Shown: in pieces, positions 13,818 through 21,751 of the stretch
Numbering within the stretch: the stretch's first letter is position 1
Layout: every line of letters begins with the position of its first letter
DNA from: a virus
IMG/VR virus record: IMGVR_UViG_3300022929_000152
Span: 1-28,176 of that record
DNA length: 28,176 bases
Reading direction: 5' to 3' (one strand)
Position numbers and translations under genes: made by a program
The notes under the pieces: generated by a model
Seen by the model: only the letters and a program-made list of their open reading frames with translations
Told to the model about the DNA's origin: nothing
Databases searched by the model: none

Positions 13818-13853
13818 AAATAGCCCATATAGCAGTTATATGGACTATTTATA
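13815..13853 (-). promoter_or_regulatory. late promoter embedded in an RBS-sequestering hairpin
   Basis: TATAAATA (13846-13853) forms the 5' arm of a 17-bp inverted repeat: 13837-13853 pairs with 13815-13831, with a 5-nt loop (ACTGC) and only two G-U pairs as defects. The 3' arm contains the TGGG ribosome site and the ATG at 13815-13817. Transcripts reading through from upstream would hide both. A transcript from the late promoter should start near 13840 and lack most of the 5' arm, freeing the site. Confidence 0.7.
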
Positions 13854-13855
13854 GT

Positions 13856-14017
13856 TCATTCCCAGTCAGTGTTTCCATATCCAATGGACTCAATGTCCAT
13901 TTCTTCTTTTTCTAATTCGCCGCAATACGGGCAATACAGTATATCAATACCTTCGTCTTCAGCTTGCTCAGACATAATCATATATCGAATACCGCAAGAG
14001 TCACACGTCTTAGTCAT
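13856..14017 (-). CDS. small zinc-ribbon protein (53 aa)
   Basis: The frame starts at ATG 14017, overlapping the nrdB stop as TAATG, and ends TGA at 13856-13858. Zinc ligands are C5-x2-C8 and C29-x2-C32 (TCDSCGIRY, LYCPYCGE), followed by an acidic tail. It is the third gene of the nrdA-nrdB operon. A role with the reductase is possible but unproven; many tiny phage zinc ribbons bind RNA polymerase or nucleic acid. Confidence 0.75.
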   Translation of the reverse strand: MTKTCDSCGIRYMIMSEQAEDEGIDILYCPYCGELEKEEMDIESIGYGNTDWE

Positions 14018-15000
14018 TAACCATTCCCCCAAATATCTTTCCAGTCTCCAGTTAATGCGCCACGTGCATAGTCAGTTGCGCGATTCTCGAAGAAGTTAGT
14101 ATGCGTTGGTGCATTAATCATTTCTTCTACCCAAAGTAAAGGATTCTTCTTAATCTTAAATATGCCCTTTAAGCCTAAGCTAATTAGCCGACGATCGCAG
14201 ATGTAACGAATATACTTCTTAACATCTTCAGCTGATAGATCTTCCATGTCACCCATAGAGAATGACAGATCGATAAACTTATCTTCTAGCTCAACCATGC
14301 GCTCTGCAATAGTATAGATTTTACCTTTCAGATCATCATTCCAAAGCTCTACATTTTCTTGAATATATGTACGGAATAACTTAATCATATTCTCAGCGTG
14401 CATAGTCTCATCAACAATAGACCATGTAATAATCTGACCCATACCCTTCATTTTACCATGACGTGGGAAATTCAATAGCATAATGAATGATGAGAAGAGT
14501 TGCATTCCTTCAGTAAATGCTGAGAATGCTGCAATGTTTGTTGCTATTGTACCTTTATCTTGGGTATCATTAGAAAGATCCAAGAAGTATTCGTGCTTAT
14601 TAGACATGGCTTCGTATTCAAGGAACTCATTATATGTCGACTCAGGCATACCCAAAGTTTCAATTAAATGGCTGTAGGCGGCCACGTGGAGCGCCTCACG
14701 CGCGGCAAATCCCATAAGCATCATTCTTACTTCAGGCTGAGGAAAGTGCGGGAGATAGTTATTAACATATCCTCCAGCAACATCAATATCACCTTGCGTA
14801 AAGAATCGAAAGATGTTTGTTAAGAATCCTTTTTCTGAATTTGATACCTTATTATGCCAATCCTTAACGTCTTCTGCCATAGGCACTTCTGTGTGTAGCC
14901 AATGGCTTTGCTCATGCTTTAACCAAGCATCATATGCCCATGCATAATTGAATGGCTTAAAGTAAGCTCTTTCGTCTGTTAATTTTAACTTTGTTGACAT
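14017..15000 (-). CDS. nrdB: ribonucleotide reductase class I, beta subunit
   Basis: 327 residues from the ATG at 15000, with GAGGG 6 nt upstream inside the end of nrdA. Di-metal ligands can be placed: D71, E102 and H105 (REALHVAAY), E164 (FTEGMQ), E198 and H201 (DETMHAEN). Y109 is at the spacing of the radical tyrosine of E. coli Y122, so a tyrosyl-radical enzyme is expected. Together with NrdA it makes deoxyribonucleotides for phage DNA synthesis. Confidence 0.95.
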   Translation of the reverse strand: MSTKLKLTDERAYFKPFNYAWAYDAWLKHEQSHWLHTEVPMAEDVKDWHNKVSNSEKGFLTNIFRFFTQGDIDVAGGYVNNYLPHFPQPEVRMMLMGFAAREALHVAAYSHLIETLGMPESTYNEFLEYEAMSNKHEYFLDLSNDTQDKGTIATNIAAFSAFTEGMQLFSSFIMLLNFPRHGKMKGMGQIITWSIVDETMHAENMIKLFRTYIQENVELWNDDLKGKIYTIAERMVELEDKFIDLSFSMGDMEDLSAEDVKKYIRYICDRRLISLGLKGIFKIKKNPLLWVEEMINAPTHTNFFENRATDYARGALTGDWKDIWGNG

Positions 15001-15001
15001 G

Positions 15002-16804
15002 TTATCCCTCACATGCTAAGCATGGTTCATCGTTTACTAGAGCACTCATGTCTAGCTCCTTAATGATTTGCCGCTCAATCTTATTAGATACTTTATCTGC
15101 TTTACCGAGCTTTTCTGATCGGCAATAGTAGAGCGACTTAAGTCCTTGTTTCCATGCTAGGTAGTGTGCAGCATGAACATATTTAACATTTGAATCTGGA
15201 CGGAAGAAAAGATTAAGCGACTGTGCTTGATCAATATACTCCTGACGCTTAGCAGCATGATCGATCAACCATCGCTGATCAATCTCCATGGCAGTCTTAA
15301 AGACGTCTTTTTCCCATGCGTCAAGGAATGTCAAGTGTTGTGCTGATCCGTCGTTTGAGATGATTGAGGACCAGACTTCGTCGTATTCTTGCTTGACTTC
15401 TCCAGCTTCAATCTTATTTTTAATAAGCTTATCAAGATGCTTATTTTTATTAAGATGAGATCCAGAAAGTGTATCTTGACGATACGCGTTAGCTCTAAAA
15501 GGCTCAATAGAAGGGCTAGTATTCCCCATGATGATAGAGCTAGAAGCATTAGGAGCCACAGCCATAACGTGAGAGAAACGTAGACCACTACCTTCTGCGT
15601 CGGGAGGACTACCTCGCTCAGCACCCAATTCCAAATTTGCTTCATCAAGTTTACCTCTTATATGCTTAAACATTCTAATGTTAGCACCGGTTGCCATAGC
15701 ACTTTCCCATGGCATATTCTTACTTTGCAGATAGGCATGGAATCCTAAAGCGCCAACGCCGATGCTGCGTTCGCGGAAAGCCGAAAATTTAGCACGAGAA
15801 ACAGTATCAGGTGCATTGTCAATAAAATACTGAAGTACATTATCCAGCATTTCTGCTACATCTTTAAGGAATTGCGCGTTCTTACTCCATGAGTCATAAT
15901 ACTCTAGGTTGACTGATGAGAGACAACAAACTGCAGTACGCTCCTCATTGGTTGCTAGAATAATCTCTGAACACAGATTAGACTGATGTACTTTTAAGCC
16001 TAAGTCTTTTTGGAACTGCGGTAAGCCACGATTAGAAGCATCAATGAAATGGATATAGGGTTCGCCGGTTTCCATTCGAAGCTCGATGATCTTCTGCCAC
16101 AATGCCTTAGCAGATACCGTATCCTTGATCTGGCCAGAATGGGGTTCTACAAGATTCCATCCATCATCAGCATCTGGATCCGTCATAGCTCGTTCTACTA
16201 CTTCCATAAAGCGATCTGTAATATTAATACCATGGTGTAGGTTCAAGCAACGAACATTCGGATCGCCTGTAGGCTTACGCATCTCCAAGAACATTATAAC
16301 GTCTGGATGAGATATATCCAAGTAAGTAGCGTAAGAGCCCCTGCGAGTGCGTCCTTGGCGATATGCGAGGCACGATGAATCGTAAGTCTTGAGATGAGGC
16401 ATAACACCCACAGACTTATCATCGGCGCCACGGATGCCAAAACCAATCCCAACGCCACCGCCAAGCATAGATAGCCAATTTGTTTCAGAAAGGTTTTCAA
16501 CGAGTCCCTCCGCAGTATCATTAATATAGTTTAGAAAGCAAGAGATTGGCATACCATTCTTAGATTTGCCAAAAGAGAGAATAGGAGTAGAATACGATAG
16601 CCAATGCTTAGATGAATAATCGTATAGTCTTTGTGCGTGTTCTGGATTTGAGCTAAAGGTTTTACTGACAAAAGCAAACCTTTCTTGAGGAGATTCTTCA
16701 TCTTCCCGCATGTAGCTTTCTCGTAGTCGTTGGAGACCTAACTTATCAAATAGCTTATCTCGGGAGAGATCGATTTGTATACCATTATATTCTTGTTTTG
16801 CCAT
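15002..16804 (-). CDS. nrdA: ribonucleotide reductase class I, alpha subunit (no ATP cone)
   Basis: 600 residues, about 150 shorter than E. coli NrdA. The protein starts at the catalytic barrel region and lacks the N-terminal ATP-cone, so overall dATP inhibition is probably lost. Active-site motifs are present: C89, NLCSEI (N276, C278, E280), C293/C294, the radical-transfer pair Y559-Y560, and a C-terminal CLACEG with C595 and C598 for re-reduction. Good ribosome site AAGGA. It leads an operon with nrdB and a zinc ribbon behind a sigma70-like promoter. Confidence 0.95.
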   Translation of the reverse strand: MAKQEYNGIQIDLSRDKLFDKLGLQRLRESYMREDEESPQERFAFVSKTFSSNPEHAQRLYDYSSKHWLSYSTPILSFGKSKNGMPISCFLNYINDTAEGLVENLSETNWLSMLGGGVGIGFGIRGADDKSVGVMPHLKTYDSSCLAYRQGRTRRGSYATYLDISHPDVIMFLEMRKPTGDPNVRCLNLHHGINITDRFMEVVERAMTDPDADDGWNLVEPHSGQIKDTVSAKALWQKIIELRMETGEPYIHFIDASNRGLPQFQKDLGLKVHQSNLCSEIILATNEERTAVCCLSSVNLEYYDSWSKNAQFLKDVAEMLDNVLQYFIDNAPDTVSRAKFSAFRERSIGVGALGFHAYLQSKNMPWESAMATGANIRMFKHIRGKLDEANLELGAERGSPPDAEGSGLRFSHVMAVAPNASSSIIMGNTSPSIEPFRANAYRQDTLSGSHLNKNKHLDKLIKNKIEAGEVKQEYDEVWSSIISNDGSAQHLTFLDAWEKDVFKTAMEIDQRWLIDHAAKRQEYIDQAQSLNLFFRPDSNVKYVHAAHYLAWKQGLKSLYYCRSEKLGKADKVSNKIERQIIKELDMSALVNDEPCLACEG

Positions 16805-16860
16805 AGTAATTCCTTCAACTTAAGACCAAAATACCATTTGTATTTTCTTTTGATTGGTCT

Positions 16861-16889
16861 ATTATATATCATATGAACTACTTTGTACA
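16861..16889 (-). promoter_or_regulatory. sigma70-like promoter of nrdAB
   Basis: TGTACA (16884-16889), 17 bp, TATAAT (16861-16866). The start is predicted near 16854, giving a 50-nt leader to nrdA. Confidence 0.75.
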
Positions 16890-16906
16890 TACAAATGTGA
16901 TATATT

Positions 16907-17338
16907 TTACTCTGGAGGATTTGCTGCAGCTCTTTCTTCGGTGAAATCTACAGCCTTCTCATAATACACTATAATTTCCCTTTGCTGTAAGATATAGCGT
17001 CTGAGCTCTTGTAGATTGATTGAAAGGTTTTCATAATCTGGAATCGACATTGAAACAAAAACAATCTGACCATTATTTTTTTCAAAGTCTGCTAAAAAAT
17101 CATCTAAGGTATCTGGAGTAACAACATAGAATTGCACATTATTCAACTCGACCGGTTGAGGACGAATCGGAATTTGAATATTTGGATATTCAATCTTTGT
17201 GACAGTGACAATCCTAGGTTCAGGATCTGGCTTTGAAAATCCTAGTAGGCTACAACTACTCAGGAATAGGCTCGAGATCACTAACAGACTTATTGTCAGT
17301 GTTTTGTTCAATTTCTCTAAAGACTTCAACTGTACCAT
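16907..17338 (-). CDS. lipoprotein, putative outer-membrane spanin
   Basis: 143 residues with a signal peptide and lipobox LSSC (C29). A Pro-rich linker (KPDPEPR, PIRPQP) follows, then an alpha/beta domain (QFYVVTPDTLDDFLADF, then a helix LRRYILQQREIIVYYEKAV). Its 5' part overlaps the 3' part of the membrane coiled-coil gene by 83 nt in another frame, an arrangement typical of Rz/Rz1 spanin pairs. It is longer than most o-spanins. The lipoprotein call is firm, the spanin role is inferred from context. Confidence 0.72.
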   Translation of the reverse strand: MVQLKSLEKLNKTLTISLLVISSLFLSSCSLLGFSKPDPEPRIVTVTKIEYPNIQIPIRPQPVELNNVQFYVVTPDTLDDFLADFEKNNGQIVFVSMSIPDYENLSINLQELRRYILQQREIIVYYEKAVDFTEERAAANPPE

Positions 17339-17666
17339 TGTTTATTCTCGTTTGTATTAATCCAGGTCGTGCTATAGCTAATCTTGTAAGATCATGCTTA
17401 GCAAACTTGCTTCTCATTTCATTCAATCCAGCATTTGCTTCTTGAAGGTTTGTTTGTAACTCGGTATTTAATTCGTTCTGCTTTTCCATTTGTGCTTGCA
17501 ATTGATTCATGGAAGCAGTCTGCTGTTCTAGCGCAGAATCAAGTATCGCCTTTTCTGCAGATAACCTTTGAATAGTTGCTTGCGTGGAATCATAATAATA
17601 CTTAGCACCGAAGATAGCACCACCTATAATTCCAAATACTGCTATCATTATATAAAGCCTTAACAT
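17256..17666 (-). CDS. putative inner-membrane spanin (Rz-like)
   Basis: 136 residues with one N-terminal membrane helix (about 4-22) and a long periplasmic coiled coil (about 28-95, rich in Gln, Glu and Leu). This is the i-spanin topology. It overlaps the lipoprotein gene out of frame and is coupled to the upstream gene by TAATG. It lies more than 12 kb from the lysozyme gene, as spanins of T4-like phages also do. Confidence 0.65.
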   Translation of the reverse strand: MLRLYIMIAVFGIIGGAIFGAKYYYDSTQATIQRLSAEKAILDSALEQQTASMNQLQAQMEKQNELNTELQTNLQEANAGLNEMRSKFAKHDLTRLAIARPGLIQTRINNGTVEVFREIEQNTDNKSVSDLEPIPE

Positions 17667-17905
17667 TATGCTAATCTCACTCGTACTGTTCCACCGTTAT
17701 CATAATATGCTTGACCGATTCCTACACCGCCTGATGCTGCATTCGCTTCATTCGTGTATGGTCCAGGCAATGACCAGCCAGATCCGTCTTGTATATTTTG
17801 AACAGTCGTAGACGCATCGATAAAGTTATTGACAATTTGCTGAGATATTTCGCCAGATCCTACCTCATCAAATTTACCTGTTAAAGGATTAAATTTGTAT
17901 GGCAT
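17666..17905 (-). CDS. putative small virion protein
   Basis: 79 residues starting MPYKFNPLTGKFDEVGSG. The opening resembles the N-terminus of marine phage tail-associated proteins. The C-terminal part is rich in Gly, Asn and Ser (GPYTNEANAASGGVGIGQAYY) like virion fibre segments. It is coupled to the gene upstream. A structural role is inferred. Confidence 0.62.
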   Translation of the reverse strand: MPYKFNPLTGKFDEVGSGEISQQIVNNFIDASTTVQNIQDGSGWSLPGPYTNEANAASGGVGIGQAYYDNGGTVRVRLA

Positions 17906-18111
17906 TAGCTAGTCCTCGTTACGGTCAAAACGTTTCCAGTTGCATCATATGTCATTGCTAATGTCATAACGACGTCGCCAGCTGAACCGCCTAACTTATA
18001 TTCTACAACTGTAAGATTGCCATCAACATCATATGTATTGTTTATAAAATCGTGGGCAGGAATGCCCAGCGGATTTGACATATCAGTTTCACGGGAATAT
18101 TTCTTTAACAT
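17905..18111 (-). CDS. putative small virion protein
   Basis: 68 residues. After a short basic start it shows beta-rich repeats (TYDVDGNLTVVEYKLGG, MTYDATGNVLTVTR) similar to YD-like strands of structural proteins. The ATG overlaps the upstream stop as TAATG. It is next to the 79-residue gene. No specific family recognised. Confidence 0.6.
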   Translation of the reverse strand: MLKKYSRETDMSNPLGIPAHDFINNTYDVDGNLTVVEYKLGGSAGDVVMTLAMTYDATGNVLTVTRTS

Positions 18112-18308
18112 TATTTTTTCCTTTTCTCTATCATGGCATTAATGAACTTCATTCCAAGTGAGCGGCGATACATTCTTTCAGTATCTTCTTTTTTTCGTTT
18201 ATCCCGCCTTGTAAAAAACATAGGACCGGCATTAGGAGCCATATCTACCCCACCACCAGCGACGGAGTTTGCTGCTACTTCTTCAGCGTAATTTTTAAAA
18301 GATTTCAT
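18111..18308 (-). CDS. small protein with capsid-targeting-like N-terminus
   Basis: 65 residues starting MKSFKNYAEEVAANSV, close to the T4 internal-protein start MKTYQEFIAEA. A Gly-rich linker (AGGGVDMAPNAGP) follows, then a strongly basic helix (RRDKRKKEDTERMYRR). It would suit a DNA-binding protein packaged in the head. It overlaps the upstream gene by ATGA. Confidence 0.65.
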   Translation of the reverse strand: MKSFKNYAEEVAANSVAGGGVDMAPNAGPMFFTRRDKRKKEDTERMYRRSLGMKFINAMIEKRKK

Positions 18309-18889
18309 CGCTTGATTTCTCCGGGATTAATGTAAATCTTTTGATTCGTTTTTATATGAGTAACTTCGTATATTGGAGTAGTGATAATAGTATCGACTGG
18401 CATACAATTTTCATGAACTAGTACTGTACTATTTTTTAACGCAATATATTCTCCGGTTTTTGGAGATAGAACATCAGACTTTAGTGTGTAAATGCCTGGT
18501 TGTATGATTGCATTTTCCATAAACCAAGTTGACTCGAACAAAGAGTCTTCAAAGCTAACATCCATTTTATCGAGTACTTTAAGTAATGCCTCTTCAGACA
18601 TACCTGTTTCTTCTTTGATTAGAAATAAAGCTGTTGCCCAAGAAGCAAGTTTAGTTTTTCCAAATGGAAGTTTATTGAGAAGCCTTTTGATATTAAAAAC
18701 TAAACGATGAAAAACAGTATACGCAGATTTTTCATCATTCGTTTGAAGGGTAGAAGCTTTACGTAATACCTTTCCGTCTTCATCTACGATACCTAATTTA
18801 TACGCTTCTGTATCATCCCAAGATGTAGTTAGCAACTTGATAAAGCGATACGCGTAAAATAAGTCTCCTGTTCTTGAAATAACACTCAT
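18305..18889 (-). CDS. conserved T4-like phage protein
   Basis: 194 residues with an N-terminal helical domain (FYAYRFIKLLTTSWDDTEAYKLGI, then AYTVFHRLVFNIKRLL, then LASWATALFLIKEETG) and a C-terminal beta domain (about 125-194). The N-terminal segments match what I remember of a conserved marine T4-like family. It lies among virion genes and is coupled on both sides. Function not known to me. Confidence 0.75.
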   Translation of the reverse strand: MSVISRTGDLFYAYRFIKLLTTSWDDTEAYKLGIVDEDGKVLRKASTLQTNDEKSAYTVFHRLVFNIKRLLNKLPFGKTKLASWATALFLIKEETGMSEEALLKVLDKMDVSFEDSLFESTWFMENAIIQPGIYTLKSDVLSPKTGEYIALKNSTVLVHENCMPVDTIITTPIYEVTHIKTNQKIYINPGEIKR

Positions 18890-19254
18890 AGATGTCTCAA
18901 TCTCTCAACCACTAATGGGTTTAACGGAATTTCTATTTTTTCATTATCATTGACATAATTAAGATACACTAACATAGTCTTGATTATTGGCCAATGCTGT
19001 TTCTTTACCTTGTACCATAACATTTTGGTACCAGCTTCTATACTGAAGACATTACAGATGACTACAATATGATTAAGTATTAATCTTTCTTGCAGTTCAC
19101 CTGTATCGTCGTATCTACTTAATAATCTTTTGATGTACTTAAAACGATTTAAGTCATCGTAAAATTCTTCAGCTTCAGTACATTGTTTATTGTTATAATT
19201 ATTAGCTGCATAAAGAAGAAATGTATCTTCAGTCAAAGTTTCAAAAAGCTTCAT
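18886..19254 (-). CDS. conserved T4-like phage protein
   Basis: 122 residues starting MKLFETLTEDTFLLYAANNYNN, helical, with ERLILNHIVVICNVF and HWPIIKTMLVYLNYV segments. I recall a conserved family of this pattern in T4-like marine phages. It follows a near-consensus late promoter (19287-19294) and starts a run of coupled virion genes. Function unknown. Confidence 0.75.
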   Translation of the reverse strand: MKLFETLTEDTFLLYAANNYNNKQCTEAEEFYDDLNRFKYIKRLLSRYDDTGELQERLILNHIVVICNVFSIEAGTKMLWYKVKKQHWPIIKTMLVYLNYVNDNEKIEIPLNPLVVERLRHL

Positions 19255-19286
19255 AAAACCCTCAATAAAATAAAGTATTGCTACTC

Positions 19287-19294
19287 TATTTATT
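19287..19294 (-). promoter_or_regulatory. near-consensus late promoter AATAAATA
   Basis: AATAAATA differs from TATAAATA at one base, lies 33 bp before the ATG at 19254, and the leader holds GAGGG as ribosome site. Position and context fit a late promoter for the genes from 19254 leftwards. Confidence 0.5.
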
Positions 19295-19301
19295 CAGGTT
19301 A

Positions 19302-19502
19302 TTACTCGTCTTCTGAAACTTCTACTTCTTCTACTACTTCAACTTTCTTAGCTTTTTTAGGAGCTTCTTTTTTTACAACGCCATTCCAAGCATCTTGCTG
19401 CTCTTGTGTCAGCTTAGCACCTTTAAGCTTTTCGCCCTTAGCTGTAAAATAACCATCTGCTTTCGCAATTGAATCCTTTAAGTATCCTTTTTTTGTAGCC
19501 AT
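19302..19502 (-). CDS. small Lys-rich protein with acidic tail
   Basis: 66 residues: a Lys/Gly/Ala-rich half (MATKKGYLKDSIAKADGYF) and a tail with KKEAPKKAKK followed by an acidic VEVVEEVEVSEDE. Such charge-separated proteins occur among head or internal proteins. It follows the structural gene at 19505 by 2 bp. Function unknown. Confidence 0.65.
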   Translation of the reverse strand: MATKKGYLKDSIAKADGYFTAKGEKLKGAKLTQEQQDAWNGVVKKEAPKKAKKVEVVEEVEVSEDE

Positions 19503-19504
19503 GT

Positions 19505-20293
19505 TTATGCCTCGTTATCGATTAAAATTAAATCAAACAAACCACCAGCTGCACAAGTATTCCCAGATAAAACCTGCAATTCAATGTCCGTCTTTTCTGT
19601 GAATACTAATGGTACTGGATAATTATATTCTATAGGAACACCAAAGGTAGCAAATAGCCCTTTAATGTTAAATGCCCCGCCAAAAGGCTTAGCCATTAAT
19701 CGGCATTGGACATCTGTGCTTTTTGTTATATTAAAATGCACTTTAAGAAGATATGCGGTCTTACCAGCTGGGACAGTATATAAAGCCATTAGGGTTTGGC
19801 CGTTGCCCTCTAGTATAGACGCTTTCACAGCTCCACCAACAGTTGCAGTAATAAGACCAGCATTAGTGGTAACTGTACCATCTTTAAAGATCATTCTAAA
19901 GATTCGAATAAATGTAGTTATACTCGAATTGCCTATTAAAACATCTTCAACAACAAGTTGATAGTTCTCATCTAGCCCTTGTACTTCCACAGTTTTGCCT
20001 GAGTCCAAAGGATCATCTGATGCGATTGTTGCAACACCTGCAGTTGTTAAATAGGTGTATGCATTAGATCCATCATATACTGTTTCCCAAGAGCCAGATC
20101 CAATCGTTGGATTAAATCCGAACTTATTAATATGTGCCCATCCATCAACCAAGCCTTGAGCAATATTAATATTAGAACTAGCACCAGCGGAGTTAATGAT
20201 GTTACCATCTTTATCGGACATCATTACCACTTCGTGAACGTCAGAGTTCCCGGCGTGGTAATGAGCTTTACGATTTACGCTATATTGTGCCAT
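19505..20293 (-). CDS. virion structural protein
   Basis: 262 residues, beta-rich, without signal peptide. The opening AQYSVNRKAHYHAGNSDVHEVVMMSDKDGN resembles structural proteins of marine T4-like phages as I remember them. Residues 100-262 form a regular beta domain with Gly/Thr-rich turns. It is placed among head and internal-protein genes. Whether it belongs to capsid, tail or fibre cannot be decided. Confidence 0.72.
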   Translation of the reverse strand: MAQYSVNRKAHYHAGNSDVHEVVMMSDKDGNIINSAGASSNINIAQGLVDGWAHINKFGFNPTIGSGSWETVYDGSNAYTYLTTAGVATIASDDPLDSGKTVEVQGLDENYQLVVEDVLIGNSSITTFIRIFRMIFKDGTVTTNAGLITATVGGAVKASILEGNGQTLMALYTVPAGKTAYLLKVHFNITKSTDVQCRLMAKPFGGAFNIKGLFATFGVPIEYNYPVPLVFTEKTDIELQVLSGNTCAAGGLFDLILIDNEA

Positions 20294-20304
20294 GATCTAT
20301 TACC

Positions 20305-21426
20305 TTATACTTTATAGCGATTTGATCTTAGCCAACCAACCATCCGATCCATAGGAGAAGGTCTTTGAATTGTTGAGCCATCAGCAGATGATACAGCAAA
20401 TTGCTTACCCCTCTGCATAATCACTACTTTATTACCAGTTTTAGGATCAATATGACCAGGTTCTTCAAAGGAAAGCATATCAGGCGTTTTACCAAATATA
20501 AAACCAGCCTTTGTTAAAACACTATCAGCTGCTGCTTGTTCGCCTTTCCCTTTGAAAGGTACTGGATTTACTTTTACAGCTGCTTCTTGTAGTTTAGTAT
20601 TTTCTTTAACAACAGTACCGTCGTCTTTTTCACCAGACTTTTTAGTGTTATTAGTGTGCATATCTTTGAAGTCTTTCTCGCCTTGTGCTTCTGGCTCGGC
20701 TACTTCTTTAACAAGACCGCTTTTTCTAACAGCAGCTTCAAGGTCGGCAATAGTCATCCTAGGATCTTTAAGAGCTCCCTTAACGGCGGTCTTATTTTTA
20801 ACTACAAGATCAACACCATCGAAATAAGCATCCATATCTTTTAGCTTAAACGTTTTTCTGATGTGAGCTGAAACATCTGTTTGACCCATGCCTCTGCCTA
20901 CGACAGAAACTTTATCGTTAGGCTTGAGTGTCTTAGCTTCTTGCAAACTCTCTTCAACTTCTTCTTTGACGAGGCCACTCTTTCTAACGGCATCTTCGAG
21001 ATCAGCGATAGTCATGCTGTTGTTTCTAAGAGCTCCCTGAACGGCAGTCTTATCTTTAATCACCAAGTCAGCATCATCGAAATAAACGTCCATATCTTTT
21101 AGCTTGAATAATTTTCTGATGTGAGCCGAAATGTCCAATTGGCCTGGACCTCTACCTACAATAGAAACTTTATCGGTAGGCCTGAGTTTCTTAGCTTCAT
21201 TAATTTTATCTGCTGTAGCTTTTTTCATGGTGACTTTATACGTCTTATCACCAAACTTAAAAGTCTCATCGCCTTTCTTAGCAGCATCTGCTGCAGCACC
21301 CATAAAGTCAGCTACACCTTCGTCGGTTATTTCCGCTGGTACCCAGGCTTCTCTTTTGACTGCTTTCGCTTCATACATTTTTACATATGCATTAGCGATA
21401 CTTTTCGTTATGTTATTGTCGATCAT
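20305..21426 (-). CDS. probable internal head polyprotein with duplicated domain
   Basis: 373 residues. Two copies of an ~80-residue domain lie at 78-157 and 164-243, offset 86 residues, each with DKVS(I/V)VGRG, (D/V)SAHIRK, FKLKDMD and MTIADLE motifs. Each copy, and the C-terminal domain, is preceded by a site like those cut by the T4 prohead protease (gp21): INE|A at 77/78, LQE|A at 163/164, LQE|A at 281/282. Cleavage would release four pieces. The linker 244-280 is charged and disordered. A packaged, processed core protein is the best guess; it is inference from motifs. Confidence 0.7.
   Translation of the reverse strand: MIDNNITKSIANAYVKMYEAKAVKREAWVPAEITDEGVADFMGAAADAAKKGDETFKFGDKTYKVTMKKATADKINEAKKLRPTDKVSIVGRGPGQLDISAHIRKLFKLKDMDVYFDDADLVIKDKTAVQGALRNNSMTIADLEDAVRKSGLVKEEVEESLQEAKTLKPNDKVSVVGRGMGQTDVSAHIRKTFKLKDMDAYFDGVDLVVKNKTAVKGALKDPRMTIADLEAAVRKSGLVKEVAEPEAQGEKDFKDMHTNNTKKSGEKDDGTVVKENTKLQEAAVKVNPVPFKGKGEQAAADSVLTKAGFIFGKTPDMLSFEEPGHIDPKTGNKVVIMQRGKQFAVSSADGSTIQRPSPMDRMVGWLRSNRYKV
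20698..21195 (-). repeat. tandem intragenic duplication (~240 bp, offset 258 bp)
   Basis: The segments 20956-21195 and 20698-20937 encode the two copies of the duplicated domain in the 373-residue protein. They are clearly homologous at both protein and DNA level, with about a dozen or more substitutions per copy, so the event is not very recent. Confidence 0.85.
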
Positions 21427-21442
21427 TTTAGTTTTCCTTTAT

Positions 21443-21751
21443 TTAGTTAAATATGTATTGTGCCGCTAATGCACCACAGACCGAAGTCATTACTACCCAA
21501 AACAATCGATTGACTACTTTTACTGTAATAGCAGTTTCATCAACTTTTGTTTCAACATCATCGATTCTATCAGAATGCTTATTAAGCCGATCATTGATAG
21601 TCTTACGATCATCTTCTAGCATGATAAGCTTTTCTTCTGCACGGGCCAAAGAAATGACAGTTTCAGATAACTTATCTATCTTTTCTTCGATGCGATCAAG
21701 CCGCTTATCTTCTTTTAACAGATGTTCTTCTAATTGGTTTTTAGTTGGCAT
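21443..21751 (-). CDS. coiled-coil protein with C-terminal membrane anchor
   Basis: 102 residues: a long charged coiled coil (about 5-75: EKIDKLSETVISLARAEEK and a further heptad region) then one membrane helix (about 83-101, LFWVVMTSVCGALAAQYIF). This layout resembles XhlA-type haemolysin-associated lysis proteins, but many phage membrane proteins share it. It overlaps the upstream gene by 11 nt. Confidence 0.68.
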   Translation of the reverse strand: MPTKNQLEEHLLKEDKRLDRIEEKIDKLSETVISLARAEEKLIMLEDDRKTINDRLNKHSDRIDDVETKVDETAITVKVVNRLFWVVMTSVCGALAAQYIFN

